64,000 nt of DNA, from the NCBI RefSeq assembly GCF_007830035.1, contig NZ_VLKN01000001.1:372001-436000 (forward strand), read 5' to 3'. Positions within the stretch are counted from its first letter, which is position 1; every line of letters starts with the position of its first letter. A model generated the notes under the pieces. That model was not told the DNA's origin, ran no database searches, and saw nothing but the letters and a program-made list of their open reading frames with translations. This document shows positions 54,687 through 64,000 of this stretch, in pieces. The DNA comes from Luteimonas cucumeris (GTDB taxonomy: Bacteria; Pseudomonadota; Gammaproteobacteria; Xanthomonadales; Xanthomonadaceae). Position numbers and translations under genes: made by a program.

Positions 54687-55205
54687 TGTCATCCCCGCGA
54701 AGGCGGGGTTGCAGTGATATTGCTTCCTGCTGCTGTAGAGCGGAGCCTGCTTCGCTGCTCTTGCTGCAAGCCAAAGAGCTTCCGCCCGCTGCGCGTGCGG
54801 GTCACTTTCTTTTGCTGACCCAAAAGAAAGTAACCAAAGAAAAGGGTCTTCCCCGATCACAGCTCACGTTGCGCTTTGTAGTCCTCGGAGATTTTCCGAG
54901 TCGGCATCCTGCCTCCATCGGAAAACGGCGGCCATCCATGGCCGCCGCCCTCCGGGTCTGTGAAGTGGCTCGGATCGCTGCTAGTTCGTGCCAACAGCCA
55001 ACAGCCAACAGCGCAGCTAAGTCGAACCAATCGGCAGACTGCGGAGGACTACCAAACGCAGCAATCAAATTTCAGGCGAGAACAAGAACTCCGGCAACGA
55101 TGAAAGCGGTTCTGAACTAGCGAACATCGAGTGCAACGCCTGCCAAGCCGGCTTCGGGCCCTTTCTTTGGTTACTTTCTTTGGGCCAACAAAGAAAGTGA
55201 CCCGC
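54687..55205. repeat. Large intergenic repeat, copy B, with flanking palindrome
   Basis: The 793-bp gap 54678-55470 holds no credible gene. A GTCATCCCCGCGAAGGCGGG palindrome (from 54687) precedes the main unit, which starts at about 54776 with the same bases as copy A and ends with the hairpin at about 55168-55205. Similarity to copy A is highest at both ends and in the central CATCCATGGCCGCCG palindrome, lower between. It appears directly after the pump gene. Confidence 0.85.
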
Positions 55206-55250
55206 ACGCGGTAGCGGGCGGAAAAGCCGACCCGTAGGGTCGGGAACTTG

Positions 55251-55324
55251 CGTCGTCCTTCGGCAAGCTCAGGATGAGCGGGGTGGTTGCGTCGTCCTTC
55301 GGGCAAGCTCAGGGTGAGCGGGGC
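55251..55324 (+). repeat. Two direct copies of the prmA/pirin-type short repeat
   Basis: CGTCCTTCGGCAAGCTCAGG plus ATGAGCGGGG (55251-55283) and a second copy (55289-55324) lie in tandem, non-coding here. These are the free-standing versions of the repeat translated within prmA and the pirin gene. Confidence 0.85.
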
Positions 55325-55470
55325 GTTGCTTGTGGCGGGCCGTTGTTAGGACCTGCCGCTCGACCCAAGAAACCAACCTGGCCCCAGATGACGCGCTCCC
55401 GCATTCGGGTCTAGACTCGGCCGGCAAGCGATGGCCGGCGCGTCCGGTCTGCCAGCAAGCGGGGATCGCG

Positions 55471-57294
55471 GTGAAACCGACCGATATTCGCAACCCGGAC
55501 ACCTTCCACAAGGTCGTCGACTGCCAGTGGGCCTGCCCCGCGCACACGCCGGTGCCCGAGTACATACGCCTGATCGCCGCCGGCCGTTACGCCGGTGCCT
55601 ACATGGTGAACTGGCACTCGAACGTCTTTCCCGGAATCCTCGGTCGCACCTGCGATCGTCCCTGCGAGCCGGCGTGCCGGCGCGGGCGCGTCGAGCAGAA
55701 CAATGGCGACGATCCCGAGCCGGTCGCGATCTGCCGGCTCAAACGCGTGGCCGCGGACAACAAGGGCGACGTGCAGGCGCGCATGCCGAAACCCGCGCTG
55801 CAGGGCAACGGCAAGCGCATCGCCTGCGTCGGCGCCGGGCCGTCGTCGCTGACGGTCGCGCGTGATCTGGCGCCGCTGGGTTACCACGTCACCGTCTTCG
55901 AGGCCGACCCCAAGGCCGGTGGTTTCATGCGCACGCAGGTGCCGCGTTTCCGATTGCCGGAAAGCGTGATCGACGAGGAAACCGGCTACATCCTCGACCT
56001 GGGCGTCGAGTTCGTCGGTGGCCGCCGCATCGATTCGATGAAGGCGCTGCTCGCCGAAAACTACGACGCGATCTTCGTCGGCAGCGGTGCGCCGCGCGGG
56101 CGCGACCTTGATCTCCCCGGACGCAGGGAAGCCGCCGCGCAGATCCATGTTGGCCTGGACTGGCTGGCTTCGGTGTATTTCGGCCACGTCACCGCGGTCG
56201 GCAAGCGCGTGCTGGTGCTCGGCGGCGGCAACACCGCGATGGACTGCTGCCGCTCCGCGCGCCGGCTCGGCGGCGTCGACGTCAAGGTGCTGGTGCGTTC
56301 GGGCTTCGACGAAATGAAGGCCAGTCCGTGGGAAAAGGAGGATGCGCAGCACGAAGGCATCCCGATCCTGGATTGCCGCGTGCCCAAGGCTTTCGTCCAC
56401 GCCAGCGGCCGGCTGACCGGGATGACCTTCGAGCGCGTGCGCGCCGAATACGACGACAAAGGCCGGCGCAGGCTGGTGCCTACCGGCGAACCCGACGAAT
56501 TCCATGCCTGCGACGAGGTGTTGATCGCGGTAGGCCAGGAGAATGCCTTTCCCTGGATCGAACGCGATGCCGGCATAGCCTTCGACGAATGGGGCATGCC
56601 GGTCGTGGACAAGGTCACCCACCAGTCGACCTTGCCGCATGTATTGTTTGGGGGCGATGCCGCGTTCGGGCCGAAGAACATCATCTGGGCCGTCGCCCAC
56701 GGCCATGCGGCCGCGATCTCGATCGACAAACTGCTGCATGGCGAGGACGTGCGTGAACGGCCCGACCCGCTGGTGCAGCTCGACTCGCAGAAGATGGGCA
56801 TCCACGAATGGAGCTACGACAACGCGATCTCGCCGGACGAGCGCTACGTGGTGCCGTGGTCTGAGGCGGCCAGGAAGCTGGACAGCATCAGCACCGAAGT
56901 CGAACTCGGCTTCGACCCGGCAACGGCGTGGAAGGAGACGCAACGCTGCCTGAATTGCGACGTGCAGACCGTGTTCACCCGCGACAAGTGCATCGAGTGC
57001 GATGCCTGCGTCGACATCTGCCCGACCGATTGCATCACCTTCATTGCCAACGGCGAGGAAGCGGACCTGCGTCCACGCCTCACCGCACCGGCGTTGAATG
57101 TAGAGCAGGACCTGTATGTGTCCGAGCCGCTGAAGACGATGCGGGTGATGGTGAAGGATGAGGACGTCTGCCTGCACTGCGGACTGTGCGCGGAGCGTTG
57201 CCCGACCGGAGCCTGGGACATGCAGAAGTTCCTGTTGCTGGAGATGTATGCCGGTTCGGGTTGTCGTGGCGCGAAACACAAGGAGGCGGCGTGA
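55471..57294 (+). CDS. GltD-like FAD/NAD(P) oxidoreductase with N- and C-terminal iron-sulfur clusters
   Basis: 607 residues from the GTG at 55471 (VKPTDIRNPDTFHKVVDCQW), preceded by GGGGATCG; an upstream in-frame extension does not look coding. The N-terminal domain has the GltD-type cluster cysteines (CQWACPAHTPVP, CDRPCEPACRRG). Then come an FAD loop VGAGPSSLTVARDLA and an NAD(P) loop LGGGNTAMDCCRSA. The C terminus has two [4Fe-4S] ferredoxin motifs, CIECDACVDICPTDC and CLHCGLCAERCP. It probably passes electrons between NAD(P)H and the ferredoxin-type oxidoreductase encoded by the next two genes. In glutamate synthases GltD needs GltB; none is here, so the partner is the downstream enzyme. 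Confidence 0.92.
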   Translation: MKPTDIRNPDTFHKVVDCQWACPAHTPVPEYIRLIAAGRYAGAYMVNWHSNVFPGILGRTCDRPCEPACRRGRVEQNNGDDPEPVAICRLKRVAADNKGDVQARMPKPALQGNGKRIACVGAGPSSLTVARDLAPLGYHVTVFEADPKAGGFMRTQVPRFRLPESVIDEETGYILDLGVEFVGGRRIDSMKALLAENYDAIFVGSGAPRGRDLDLPGRREAAAQIHVGLDWLASVYFGHVTAVGKRVLVLGGGNTAMDCCRSARRLGGVDVKVLVRSGFDEMKASPWEKEDAQHEGIPILDCRVPKAFVHASGRLTGMTFERVRAEYDDKGRRRLVPTGEPDEFHACDEVLIAVGQENAFPWIERDAGIAFDEWGMPVVDKVTHQSTLPHVLFGGDAAFGPKNIIWAVAHGHAAAISIDKLLHGEDVRERPDPLVQLDSQKMGIHEWSYDNAISPDERYVVPWSEAARKLDSISTEVELGFDPATAWKETQRCLNCDVQTVFTRDKCIECDACVDICPTDCITFIANGEEADLRPRLTAPALNVEQDLYVSEPLKTMRVMVKDEDVCLHCGLCAERCPTGAWDMQKFLLLEMYAGSGCRGAKHKEAA

Positions 57295-57325
57295 ACGGGT
57301 TCTGCTTCCGCCGGGGCGGCGCCGC

Positions 57326-59209
57326 ATGACGCCGAGCCTCGCCCCACTGCAATCCACCAACGACTTCGTCGTCAAGTTCGCCAACGTCAACGGCTCCGGC
57401 TCGGCCTCGGCCAACGAACTGTTCGCAAAGGCCATCCTGCGCATGGGCGTGCCGGTCAGCCCACGCAATATCTTCCCGTCCAACATCCAGGGCCTGCCGA
57501 CCTGGTACGAGGTGCGCGTATCCGAGCGCGGCTGGCTGGGCCGGCGTGGCGGCGTCGACCTGATGGTGGCGATGAACCCGCAGACCTGGGACGCCGACCT
57601 CGCCGAGATCGAGCCTGGCGGCTATCTGTTCTACGACAACAGCAAGCCCTTGCCGAAGTCGAAGTTCCGCGACGACGTCAACGTCATCGGCGTGCCGCTG
57701 ACCGAGATCTGCAACGCCACCTACAGCGATCCGCGCCAGCGCCAGCTGTTCAAGAACATCATGTATGTCGGTGCGCTGAGTGCACTGCTGGACATCGACG
57801 TGCCGGTCATCGAAGCGCTGATCGGTGAGCAGTACAAGGGCAAGGAAAAGCTGCTCCAGCCCAACATCGAAGCCCTGCACCTGGGTCGCAATTGGGTGCG
57901 CGAGCACCTGTTGAATGCGGACCCCTCCACCCGGCCACCCATGGCCGGACTCTCGGACAAGGGTATCGGCCTGCAGGTGCGCAAGGCCGATGCGGTCGGT
58001 GACCGGATCTTCGTCGAAGGCAATGCCGCGGCGGCACTGGGCTGTGTCTACGGCGGCGCAACGGTCTGTGCGTGGTATCCGATCACGCCGTCGTCGTCGC
58101 TGGCCGAGGCGTTCCAGAAGTATTGCCAGAAGTACCGCGTCGACGATCAGGGCCGCGCGCGCCACGCCATCATCCAGGCCGAGGACGAGATAGCCTCGAT
58201 CGGCATGGTGGTCGGCGCCGGCTGGAACGGCGCACGCGCCTTCACCACCACGGCGGGCCCCGGCATCTCGCTGATGAGCGAATTCATCGGTCTGGCCTAT
58301 TTCGCCGAGATCCCGGTCACGATCATCGACGTGCAGCGCGGTGGACCATCGACCGGCATGCCGACGCGCACGCAGCAATCCGACATACTGGCCTGCGCCT
58401 ATGCCTCGCACGGCGACACCAAGCATGTATTGCTGTTCCCCGAAGACCCGCGCGAATGCTTCGAATTCGCCGCTGCCGCGCTCGACCTGGCCGATCGCCT
58501 GCAGACGCCGGTGTTCGTGATGACGGATCTCGACATCGGCATGAACCAGCGCCTATGCGCGCCGTTCGCCTGGGACGACGCCCGGAGTTACGACCGCGGC
58601 AAGGTGATGACCGCGGAGCAACTCGACGAAGGCCGCGAGTTCGCCCGCTACAAGGACGTCGATGGCGACGGTATTCCGTACCGGACCTATCCCGGCACGC
58701 ATCCGGACAAAGGCGCGTATTTCACCCGCGGCACTTCGCGCAATCCGCAGGCACAGTACTCCGAGCGCGGACCGGATTACGTCTACAACATGCAACGACT
58801 TCTGCAGAAGTTCGACACGGCCAGATCGCTGGTGCCGCAGCCGCTGTTGCGGCAGTCCGACATGCCGGCGCGCCATGGCGCGATCCATTTCGGCTCCACC
58901 AGTCCGGCGATGGATGAGGCGATCGAGCGGCTGCAGGAGCGTGGCATCGCGCTGGACACGCTGCGCGTGCGTGCGTTCCCGTTCCCGGATTCGGTGAAGG
59001 CCTTCATCGATGCGCACGATTCGGTGTTCGTGGTCGAGCAGAATCGTGACGCGCAGTTGCGTTCCCTGCTGGTGAACGAATTCGGCATCGATCCGGCGCG
59101 GCTGGTGGCCGTGCTGCATTACGACGGCACGCCGATCACGGCACGATTCATTTCGGATGCGATATCAGCGCGTTTGCGGCCGGAATCGAGAGCGGAGAGG
59201 GTCGCGTGA
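57326..59209 (+). CDS. 2-oxoacid:ferredoxin oxidoreductase, fused gamma-alpha subunit
   Basis: 627 residues from the ATG at 57326 (MTPSLAPLQSTNDFVVKFAN). The N-terminal gamma domain (about 10-200, VNGSGSASANELFAKAILRM, RRGGVDLMVAMNPQTW) is fused to the alpha domain (from about 228, GNAAAALGCVYGGATVCAWYPITPSSS, and DVQRGGPSTGMPTRTQQSD). Such KorA/OorA-type proteins bind the pyrophosphate end of TPP and decarboxylate a 2-oxo acid, most often 2-oxoglutarate, with reduction of ferredoxin. 32 bp separate it from the GltD-like gene. The 2-oxo acid used is not determinable by eye. Confidence 0.93.
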   Translation: MTPSLAPLQSTNDFVVKFANVNGSGSASANELFAKAILRMGVPVSPRNIFPSNIQGLPTWYEVRVSERGWLGRRGGVDLMVAMNPQTWDADLAEIEPGGYLFYDNSKPLPKSKFRDDVNVIGVPLTEICNATYSDPRQRQLFKNIMYVGALSALLDIDVPVIEALIGEQYKGKEKLLQPNIEALHLGRNWVREHLLNADPSTRPPMAGLSDKGIGLQVRKADAVGDRIFVEGNAAAALGCVYGGATVCAWYPITPSSSLAEAFQKYCQKYRVDDQGRARHAIIQAEDEIASIGMVVGAGWNGARAFTTTAGPGISLMSEFIGLAYFAEIPVTIIDVQRGGPSTGMPTRTQQSDILACAYASHGDTKHVLLFPEDPRECFEFAAAALDLADRLQTPVFVMTDLDIGMNQRLCAPFAWDDARSYDRGKVMTAEQLDEGREFARYKDVDGDGIPYRTYPGTHPDKGAYFTRGTSRNPQAQYSERGPDYVYNMQRLLQKFDTARSLVPQPLLRQSDMPARHGAIHFGSTSPAMDEAIERLQERGIALDTLRVRAFPFPDSVKAFIDAHDSVFVVEQNRDAQLRSLLVNEFGIDPARLVAVLHYDGTPITARFISDAISARLRPESRAERVA

Positions 59210-59297
59210 TTATCGCGGCTTGCTTTCTATTGTTCATCCCGACACCGGATCGGGCGCGGGGTCGCGATGACAGAATGACGGTGGGAAGCAAGCAGCC

Positions 59298-60353
59298 ATG
59301 ACGTACCTCGCCAAACCAAAGCTCCATCACCCCACGCTCGCCTGCAACGCGATCGGCTTCACCCGGCGCGATTACGAAGGCAAGATCAGCACGCTGTGCG
59401 CGGGCTGCGGACACGATTCAATTTCGGCGGCGATCATCCAGGCGTGCTGGGAACTGGATGTCGAACCGCATCGCGTCGCCAAGCTGTCCGGAATCGGCTG
59501 CAGCTCGAAAACGCCGGACTATTTTCTCGGACAGTCGCATGGCTTCAACACCGTGCACGGACGCATGCCGTCGGTGCTGACCGGCGCCAACCTCGCCAAC
59601 CGCGATCTGATCTACCTCGGCGTGTCCGGCGACGGCGATTCGGCCTCGATCGGCATCGGCCAGTTCGTGCATGCGATCCGGCGCGGCGTGAACATGGTCT
59701 ACATCGTCGAGAACAACGGCGTGTATGGATTGACCAAGGGCCAGTTCTCGGCCACGGCCGACCAGGGATCGGTGTCGAAGAAGGGAGTCGCCAACACCGA
59801 CAGTCCGCTCGACATGGTCAGCATGGCGCTGCAACTCGGCGCCAGCTACGTCGCGCGCAGCTTCTCGGGCGACAAGCACCAGTTGGTGCCGCTGATCAAG
59901 GGCGCATTGACGCATCGTGGCGCGGCCTTCCTCGACGTGATCAGTCCCTGCGTGGCCTTCAACAACCACCCCGGCAGCACCCGGAGCTACGATTACGTGC
60001 GCGAGCACAACGACGCGGTCAACCAGCTCGACGTGATGGTGCCACGCGCCGAGATCGTGGTGGATTACGCGGCTGGAGACACCATGGAAGTACAGCAACA
60101 CGATGGCTCCGTGTTGCGCCTGCGGAAGCTGGACGAAGCCTACGATCCCTGCGACCGGCTGGCGGCGATGAACCTGATCCAGCAGCGCCACGCAATGGGC
60201 GAGGTAGTGACCGGATTGCTGTACTTCGACCAGCAGTCCAACGACCTGCATGGGCACCTCAACACGGTGCCGGTACCGTTGAACACGCTGCAGGCGGCCG
60301 AACTGAGTCCGGGTTCGGCGGTACTCGACAGGATCAACGCCTCGCTGCGTTGA
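59298..60353 (+). CDS. 2-oxoacid:ferredoxin oxidoreductase, beta (TPP-binding) subunit
   Basis: 351 residues. CAGCGHDSIS supplies cysteines for a cluster; IGCSSKTPDYFLGQSHGFNT and the TPP/Mg motif GVSGDGDSASIG...VENNGVYGLTKGQ are typical of KorB/OorB. ISPCVAFNNHPGSTRSYDYV is also conserved. Together with the gamma-alpha subunit and the GltD-like flavoprotein it forms a complete electron-transfer module. The 88-bp gap from the alpha gene contains a GTCATCCCGA-like palindrome. Confidence 0.95.
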   Translation: MTYLAKPKLHHPTLACNAIGFTRRDYEGKISTLCAGCGHDSISAAIIQACWELDVEPHRVAKLSGIGCSSKTPDYFLGQSHGFNTVHGRMPSVLTGANLANRDLIYLGVSGDGDSASIGIGQFVHAIRRGVNMVYIVENNGVYGLTKGQFSATADQGSVSKKGVANTDSPLDMVSMALQLGASYVARSFSGDKHQLVPLIKGALTHRGAAFLDVISPCVAFNNHPGSTRSYDYVREHNDAVNQLDVMVPRAEIVVDYAAGDTMEVQQHDGSVLRLRKLDEAYDPCDRLAAMNLIQQRHAMGEVVTGLLYFDQQSNDLHGHLNTVPVPLNTLQAAELSPGSAVLDRINASLR

Positions 60354-60357
60354 AGCC

Positions 60358-60460
60358 CTTCCCTTCAAGGGGAGGGTTGGGCGGGGATGGGTTTGACGTT
60401 GATCCTCCCTGCAAGATCAAACCCATCCCCATCCCGGCCTTCCCCTTGAAGGGGAAGGAG
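60358..60460. repeat. Inverted CCCTTCAAGGGG repeat pair between convergent genes
   Basis: Two palindrome-containing arms (60358-60395 and 60416-60457) face each other; the inner parts GGGATGGGTTTGA and TCAAACCCATCCC are perfect complements. It lies between the convergent oxidoreductase beta gene and leuB, so the hairpin could stop transcription from both sides. Same family as the repeat inside dsbD. Confidence 0.9.
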
Positions 60461-60500
60461 ACAAGCAAAAGCAGGGAACAAGCTCCGTTCTACGACGCGC

Positions 60501-61586
60501 TCAATCGCGCAACTCGGCGACGTGGCAATCCGCTGCAATGTGCTCCAGCACGGCCGCGGTGATTTCGCGGGTGCCTGCCGCGTGGCCATGTGCCAGTTCG
60601 GCGCTGAAGATGCCGTCGTCGAGCGTCGCCGATACCGCCTGCTCGACGCAACCGGCTTCCATCGCCAGGCCCAGTGAATGCCGCAACAGCATGGCGACGC
60701 TGAGGATCGCGCCGATCGGGTTGGCGATGCCGCGGCCGGCGATGTCCGGCGCCGAGCCATGGATCGGCTCGTACAGGCCGACACGTTCGTCGCCCAGCGA
60801 GGCCGAGGGCAGCAGACCCATCGAACCGGCCAGCATCGAAGCCTCGTCGGTGAGGATGTCGCCGAACATGTTCTCGGTGACGATCACGTCGAACGAGCGC
60901 GGTCGCGACAGCAAGTGCATCGCCATCGAATCGACCAGTTGGTGCTCCAGGGTGACGTCAGGGAATTCGTCGCGGGCGACGCGCGTCGCCACTTCGCGCC
61001 ACAGTCGCGAGGTTTCCAGCACGTTGGCCTTGTCGACCGAGGTCACGTGGCGACGGCGCTCCCGCGCCAGTTCGCAGGCGCGTCGCACCACGCGTTCGAC
61101 TTCGCCGACGCTGTAGCGGCAGACGTCGCTGGCGCTGCCGCCATCGCGCGTCTTGTCGCCAAAATAGATGCCACCGGTGAGCTCGCGCACCACCACCAGG
61201 TCGACGCCGGACAGCAGATGCGGCTTGATCGGCGCTGCGCCCAGCGTGGCCGGATGCGGCTGCACCGGGCGCAGGTTGGCGTACAGGCCCATGGCCTTGC
61301 GCAGCGCCAGCAGGCCCTGTTCGGGGCGCACTTTCGCGCCCGGATCGGACCATTTCGGGCCGCCGACCGCACCCAGCAACACCGCATCGGCATAGTGACA
61401 TGCGGCCAGCGTCTTTTCCGGCAGCGGATCGCCGCAGGCGTCGATCGCGGCGCCGCCGATCGCGTGCTCGTGCAGGTTGAAGTGGTGGCGATAGCGCTGG
61501 CCGACGGCGCGCAGCACGGCGACGGCGGCCGCGGTGACCTCGGGGCCAATGCCGTCGCCGGGCAATACGACGATTTCAGCGTGCAT
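60501..61586 (-). CDS. leuB: 3-isopropylmalate dehydrogenase
   Basis: 361 residues from the ATG at 61586 ([20 protein letters not shown]), with ACAGGAGT upstream. The NAD-dependent enzyme oxidises 3-isopropylmalate in leucine synthesis. Motifs: [78 protein letters not shown] and [18 protein letters not shown]. The start overlaps the leuD stop by 11 nt, so the genes are coupled. Confidence 0.97.
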   Translation of the reverse strand: MHAEIVVLPGDGIGPEVTAAAVAVLRAVGQRYRHHFNLHEHAIGGAAIDACGDPLPEKTLAACHYADAVLLGAVGGPKWSDPGAKVRPEQGLLALRKAMGLYANLRPVQPHPATLGAAPIKPHLLSGVDLVVVRELTGGIYFGDKTRDGGSASDVCRYSVGEVERVVRRACELARERRRHVTSVDKANVLETSRLWREVATRVARDEFPDVTLEHQLVDSMAMHLLSRPRSFDVIVTENMFGDILTDEASMLAGSMGLLPSASLGDERVGLYEPIHGSAPDIAGRGIANPIGAILSVAMLLRHSLGLAMEAGCVEQAVSATLDDGIFSAELAHGHAAGTREITAAVLEHIAADCHVAELRD

Positions 61587-62187
61587 GGTGGAACTCCTGT
61601 GGCGGATGCGCGGTGAGGCGGCTGTTCTCGAAACGGGTGATGGCGAACTGCTGCTTGAGCAGATAGCCGAGCTGATCCACGCCCTGCAGCAGACAGGTCT
61701 GGGCGAAGGAATCGAGGGGGAATTCGAAGTGACGGCCATCCGGCAGGGACACGCTGCGCGAGGCCACGTCGATGCGCAGCTCGATGCCGGGTTGCGCCAG
61801 CAGTTCGTCGACGATGGCGTCATCGAGCACGATCGGCAGCAGGCCGTTCTTCAGTGCGTTGCTGCGGAAGATGTCGGCGATCTGGCTGCTGATCACCGCG
61901 CGCAGGCCCAGGTCGGTCAGTGCCCAGGGCGCGTGTTCGCGCGAGGAGCCGCAGCCGAAATTGCGGCCGGCGACCAGGATCTGCGCGCCGGCGTTCTCTG
62001 GGCGATTGAGCGCGAATTCCGGATTGGTACTGCCATCAGCCAGCCAGCGCCAGTCATTGAAAGCGTAGCGGCCCAGTCCCTTGCGTTCGGTCGTGGTCAG
62101 GAAGCGCGCGGGGATGATCTGGTCGGTGTCGATGTTGCGCTCGCGCAGCACCACGGTGCGCGACACCAGTTCGGTGAAGGTGGACAT
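61576..62187 (-). CDS. leuD: 3-isopropylmalate dehydratase small subunit
   Basis: 203 residues from the ATG at 62187 ([20 protein letters not shown]). It pairs with LeuC as the isopropylmalate isomerase. Conserved: [33 protein letters not shown] and [12 protein letters not shown]. The ATG shares one base with the leuC stop (TGATG), and its end overlaps leuB by 11 nt. Confidence 0.97.
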   Translation of the reverse strand: MSTFTELVSRTVVLRERNIDTDQIIPARFLTTTERKGLGRYAFNDWRWLADGSTNPEFALNRPENAGAQILVAGRNFGCGSSREHAPWALTDLGLRAVISSQIADIFRSNALKNGLLPIVLDDAIVDELLAQPGIELRIDVASRSVSLPDGRHFEFPLDSFAQTCLLQGVDQLGYLLKQQFAITRFENSRLTAHPPQEFHHAR

Positions 62188-63629
62188 CAGGCCACCTCCC
62201 GCAGGGAACGGTTGCGTACGGGAGGCGATGGCAGGAAGTCGCGCGGATCGGCGACCACGCCCATCACCGCGCACGCCGCCGCGGTCAGTGGCGAGGCCAG
62301 CAGCGTGCGCGCACCCTTGCCTTGGCGGCCTTCGAAGTTGCGATTGCTGGTCGATACGGCGAGTTGCCCGGGACCGACCAGGTCGCCGTTCATCGCGATG
62401 CACATCGAGCAGCCCGGTTCGCGCCACTCGGCGCCGGCATCGCGCACGATGCGATCGATGCCTTCTGCCTCCGCCGCACGCTTGACCTGCTCGGAACCTG
62501 GCACCACCAGCATGCGCACGCGCGGATGCACCCGTCGCCCACGCAGCACGCTGGCGACCTGGCGCAGGTCCGACAACCGCGAATTGGTGCAGCTGCCGAC
62601 GAACACCACGTCGACCGGACGACCCGCCAGCGCATCGCCGCCATCGAAGCCCATGTAGGCCAGCGCCTTGCCTTCGTCGGCATCGCGCGCGAGTGGCAGG
62701 CGTGCGTCGACCGCGGCGACCTGCCCAGGATGCGTGCCCCAGGTCAACGTCGGCTTGACCGTGCGCGCATCGATGCGTACCTCGCGATCGAACCGGGCGC
62801 CATCGTCGCTGTGCAGTTCCCGCCAGCGCATGACGGCACGGGTGAAGTCGACGCCTTGTGGCGCACGCGGCGTTGTCGCGAGATAGTCGAAGGTCACCTG
62901 GTCCGGCGCGATCAGGCCGGCCCGCGCACCGGCCTCGATCGACATGTTGCAGACTGTCATGCGTTCGTCCATCGACAGTGCGCGGATGGTCGAGCCGCGG
63001 TACTCGATCACATGGCCGGTGCCGCCATTGACGCCGATCACGCCGATCACGTGCAGGATCAGGTCCTTGGCGCCGACGCCGGGCGCGAGTTCGCCGTCGA
63101 TGGTGATCGCCAGCGTCTTCGGCTTGCGCTGCAGCAGGCATTGCGTGGCAAGCACGTGTCCCACCTCGCTGGTACCGATGCCGAACGCGAGCGCGCCGAA
63201 GGCACCGTGGGTCGCGGTGTGGCTGTCGCCGCAGACGATGGTCATGCCGGGCTGGGTCAGTCCGAGTTCCGGCCCGATCACATGGACGATGCCGCGCTGG
63301 GCGCTGTCGAAATCGAACAGTTCCACGTCATGGCGCGCGCAGTTGCGGCGCAGCGTGTCCACCTGGGTTTCGGCTTCCGCGCTGGCGTAGGGCAGGCGAC
63401 CGCCGGCGTCGGCGGGCAGCGTCGGCGTCGAATGATCGAGCGTGCCCTTGGTCAGGTCAGGACGACGCAGGCGCAGGCCGCGCGCGTCGAGTTCGGCGAA
63501 GGCCTGCGGCGAAGTGACTTCGTGAATCAGGTGCAGATCGATGTAGAGGATCGCCGGCGTCGAGTCGCTCTCCGGCGTGACGACGTGCGCGTCCCACAGT
63601 TTGTCGAACAGGGTTTTCGGGGCGTTCAT
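62187..63629 (-). CDS. leuC: 3-isopropylmalate dehydratase large subunit
   Basis: 480 residues, aconitase family, [4Fe-4S] enzyme. The three cluster cysteines are visible: C347 in [11 protein letters not shown]407 and C410 in [10 protein letters not shown]. Start [17 protein letters not shown] is typical. [30 protein letters not shown] is interrupted here only for brevity: the segments [17 protein letters not shown] and [11 protein letters not shown] are both present near residues 130-165. It follows leuA after 12 bp. Confidence 0.97.
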   Translation of the reverse strand: MNAPKTLFDKLWDAHVVTPESDSTPAILYIDLHLIHEVTSPQAFAELDARGLRLRRPDLTKGTLDHSTPTLPADAGGRLPYASAEAETQVDTLRRNCARHDVELFDFDSAQRGIVHVIGPELGLTQPGMTIVCGDSHTATHGAFGALAFGIGTSEVGHVLATQCLLQRKPKTLAITIDGELAPGVGAKDLILHVIGVIGVNGGTGHVIEYRGSTIRALSMDERMTVCNMSIEAGARAGLIAPDQVTFDYLATTPRAPQGVDFTRAVMRWRELHSDDGARFDREVRIDARTVKPTLTWGTHPGQVAAVDARLPLARDADEGKALAYMGFDGGDALAGRPVDVVFVGSCTNSRLSDLRQVASVLRGRRVHPRVRMLVVPGSEQVKRAAEAEGIDRIVRDAGAEWREPGCSMCIAMNGDLVGPGQLAVSTSNRNFEGRQGKGARTLLASPLTAAACAVMGVVADPRDFLPSPPVRNRSLREVA

Positions 63630-63641
63630 GGTGATTTCCGG

Positions 63642-64000
63642 TCAGGCCGATGCGGAGATGCGTTGCGGCTGGCGCGTGCGCAGCACGCGGTTGGCGATGT
63701 CCAGCCACGCCAGTGCACTCGCCTCGATGATGTCCTTGCTGGTGCCGGTGCCCTGGTACTCGCCATCCTCGTGGCGCACGCTGAGGTTCGCCTCGCCGCG
63801 TGCGTCGTTGCCGATGCCGACGCTGTGCACCTGGTAACTCTCGAGCTTCAGTTCGACGCCGGTGGCGGCGGACAGTGCGGCGAACAGCGCATCGACCGGA
63901 CCATCGCCCAAGGCGCTTTCGATCACGTGTCCGCTGCGAGGGTCGGACAGCTCGACCTGCGCCACTGCGCGCTGGCCGCGGTCGCTGACCGTCATCGATG
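63642..64000 (-). CDS. leuA: 2-isopropylmalate synthase, C-terminal part
   Basis: The frame is open to the end of the window; about 119 codons are present. They cover the LeuA allosteric dimer domain that binds leucine: [58 protein letters not shown] and a [19 protein letters not shown] ending. The catalytic TIM barrel lies outside the window. Order leuA-leuC-leuD-leuB on the minus strand; gaps or overlaps of 12, 1 and 11 nt point to one transcript with feedback control at LeuA. Confidence 0.93.
   Translation of the reverse strand, partial: SMTVSDRGQRAVAQVELSDPRSGHVIESALGDGPVDALFAALSAATGVELKLESYQVHSVGIGNDARGEANLSVRHEDGEYQGTGTSKDIIEASALAWLDIANRVLRTRQPQRISASA

Noticed and set aside
51423..54860. 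1145-codon open frame on the minus strand
   Set aside because: It is antisense to the RND permease, whose membrane helices and motifs are unmistakable; long antisense frames are expected in GC-rich coding DNA. The peptide is H/R/Q-rich and has no domain.

Overview
The window is GC-rich and densely coded, with almost no AT-rich sequence outside a few accessory genes. Gene content and order (purD/purH/fis/prmA/accBC/aroQ, dsbD-cutA beside groESL, a glnE-LPS core block, tolC-pcm beside an RND pump, a GltD-like/2-oxoacid:ferredoxin oxidoreductase module, and leuACDB) point to a gammaproteobacterium of the Xanthomonadaceae/Lysobacteraceae (Lysobacter, Luteimonas, Thermomonas or Xanthomonas-like). 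This is inferred from gene families seen by eye, not from a database search. No rRNA gene, intact tRNA, IS transposase or CRISPR array was seen.

Layout. 1-4243 is the end of a restriction-modification island: the 3' end of hsdS, a Fic protein, hsdM and an unrecognised zinc-finger protein of lower GC. 4424-17356 is one long minus-strand run of core genes, transcribed from right to left: an XRE regulator, cutA, dsbD, a TlpA-like thioredoxin, aroQ, accB, a four-helix-bundle gene, accC, prmA, a zinc-ribbon membrane protein, fis, purH, a membrane-spanning stretch, and purD. 17357-18029 holds a candidate structured small RNA and a sigma-32-type promoter in front of groES-groEL (18030-20109). 20422-30333, again minus strand, is an accessory cluster: an ECF-like sigma factor and a TPR-containing Ser/Thr kinase, then two large exported or membrane proteins of unknown function, a lipoprotein and a trimeric autotransporter adhesin.

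30568-43841 is mostly plus strand: two FAD amine-oxidase-like proteins, glnE, an ELM1-like protein (minus), a nitroreductase, YceI, a pirin, a small zinc-finger protein, then LPS-type genes (GT4, O-antigen ligase-like, GT2). The divergent pair lpxL-like/waaA follows. 47219-54677 encodes a complete tripartite efflux pump (TolC, TetR, membrane-fusion lipoprotein, RND permease). 55471-60353 encodes an electron-transfer module (GltD-like flavoprotein plus the two subunits of a 2-oxoacid:ferredoxin oxidoreductase). 60501-64000 is leuB-leuD-leuC and the 3' end of leuA on the minus strand.

The most unusual structure is a set of small inverted-repeat elements whose arms are each about four tandem copies of a TGATTSG-like heptamer. 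One encloses a four-helix-bundle (S23/IVP family) gene inserted between accB and accC. A 115-bp relative with the same inner border lies between groES and groEL, and further relatives lie between accC/prmA and purH/fis. Other repeat families are translated in frame inside dsbD, prmA and the pirin gene. Two copies of a roughly 430-500-bp intergenic repeat, and a perfect 46-bp inverted repeat flanking lpxL-waaA, fill the large gaps.
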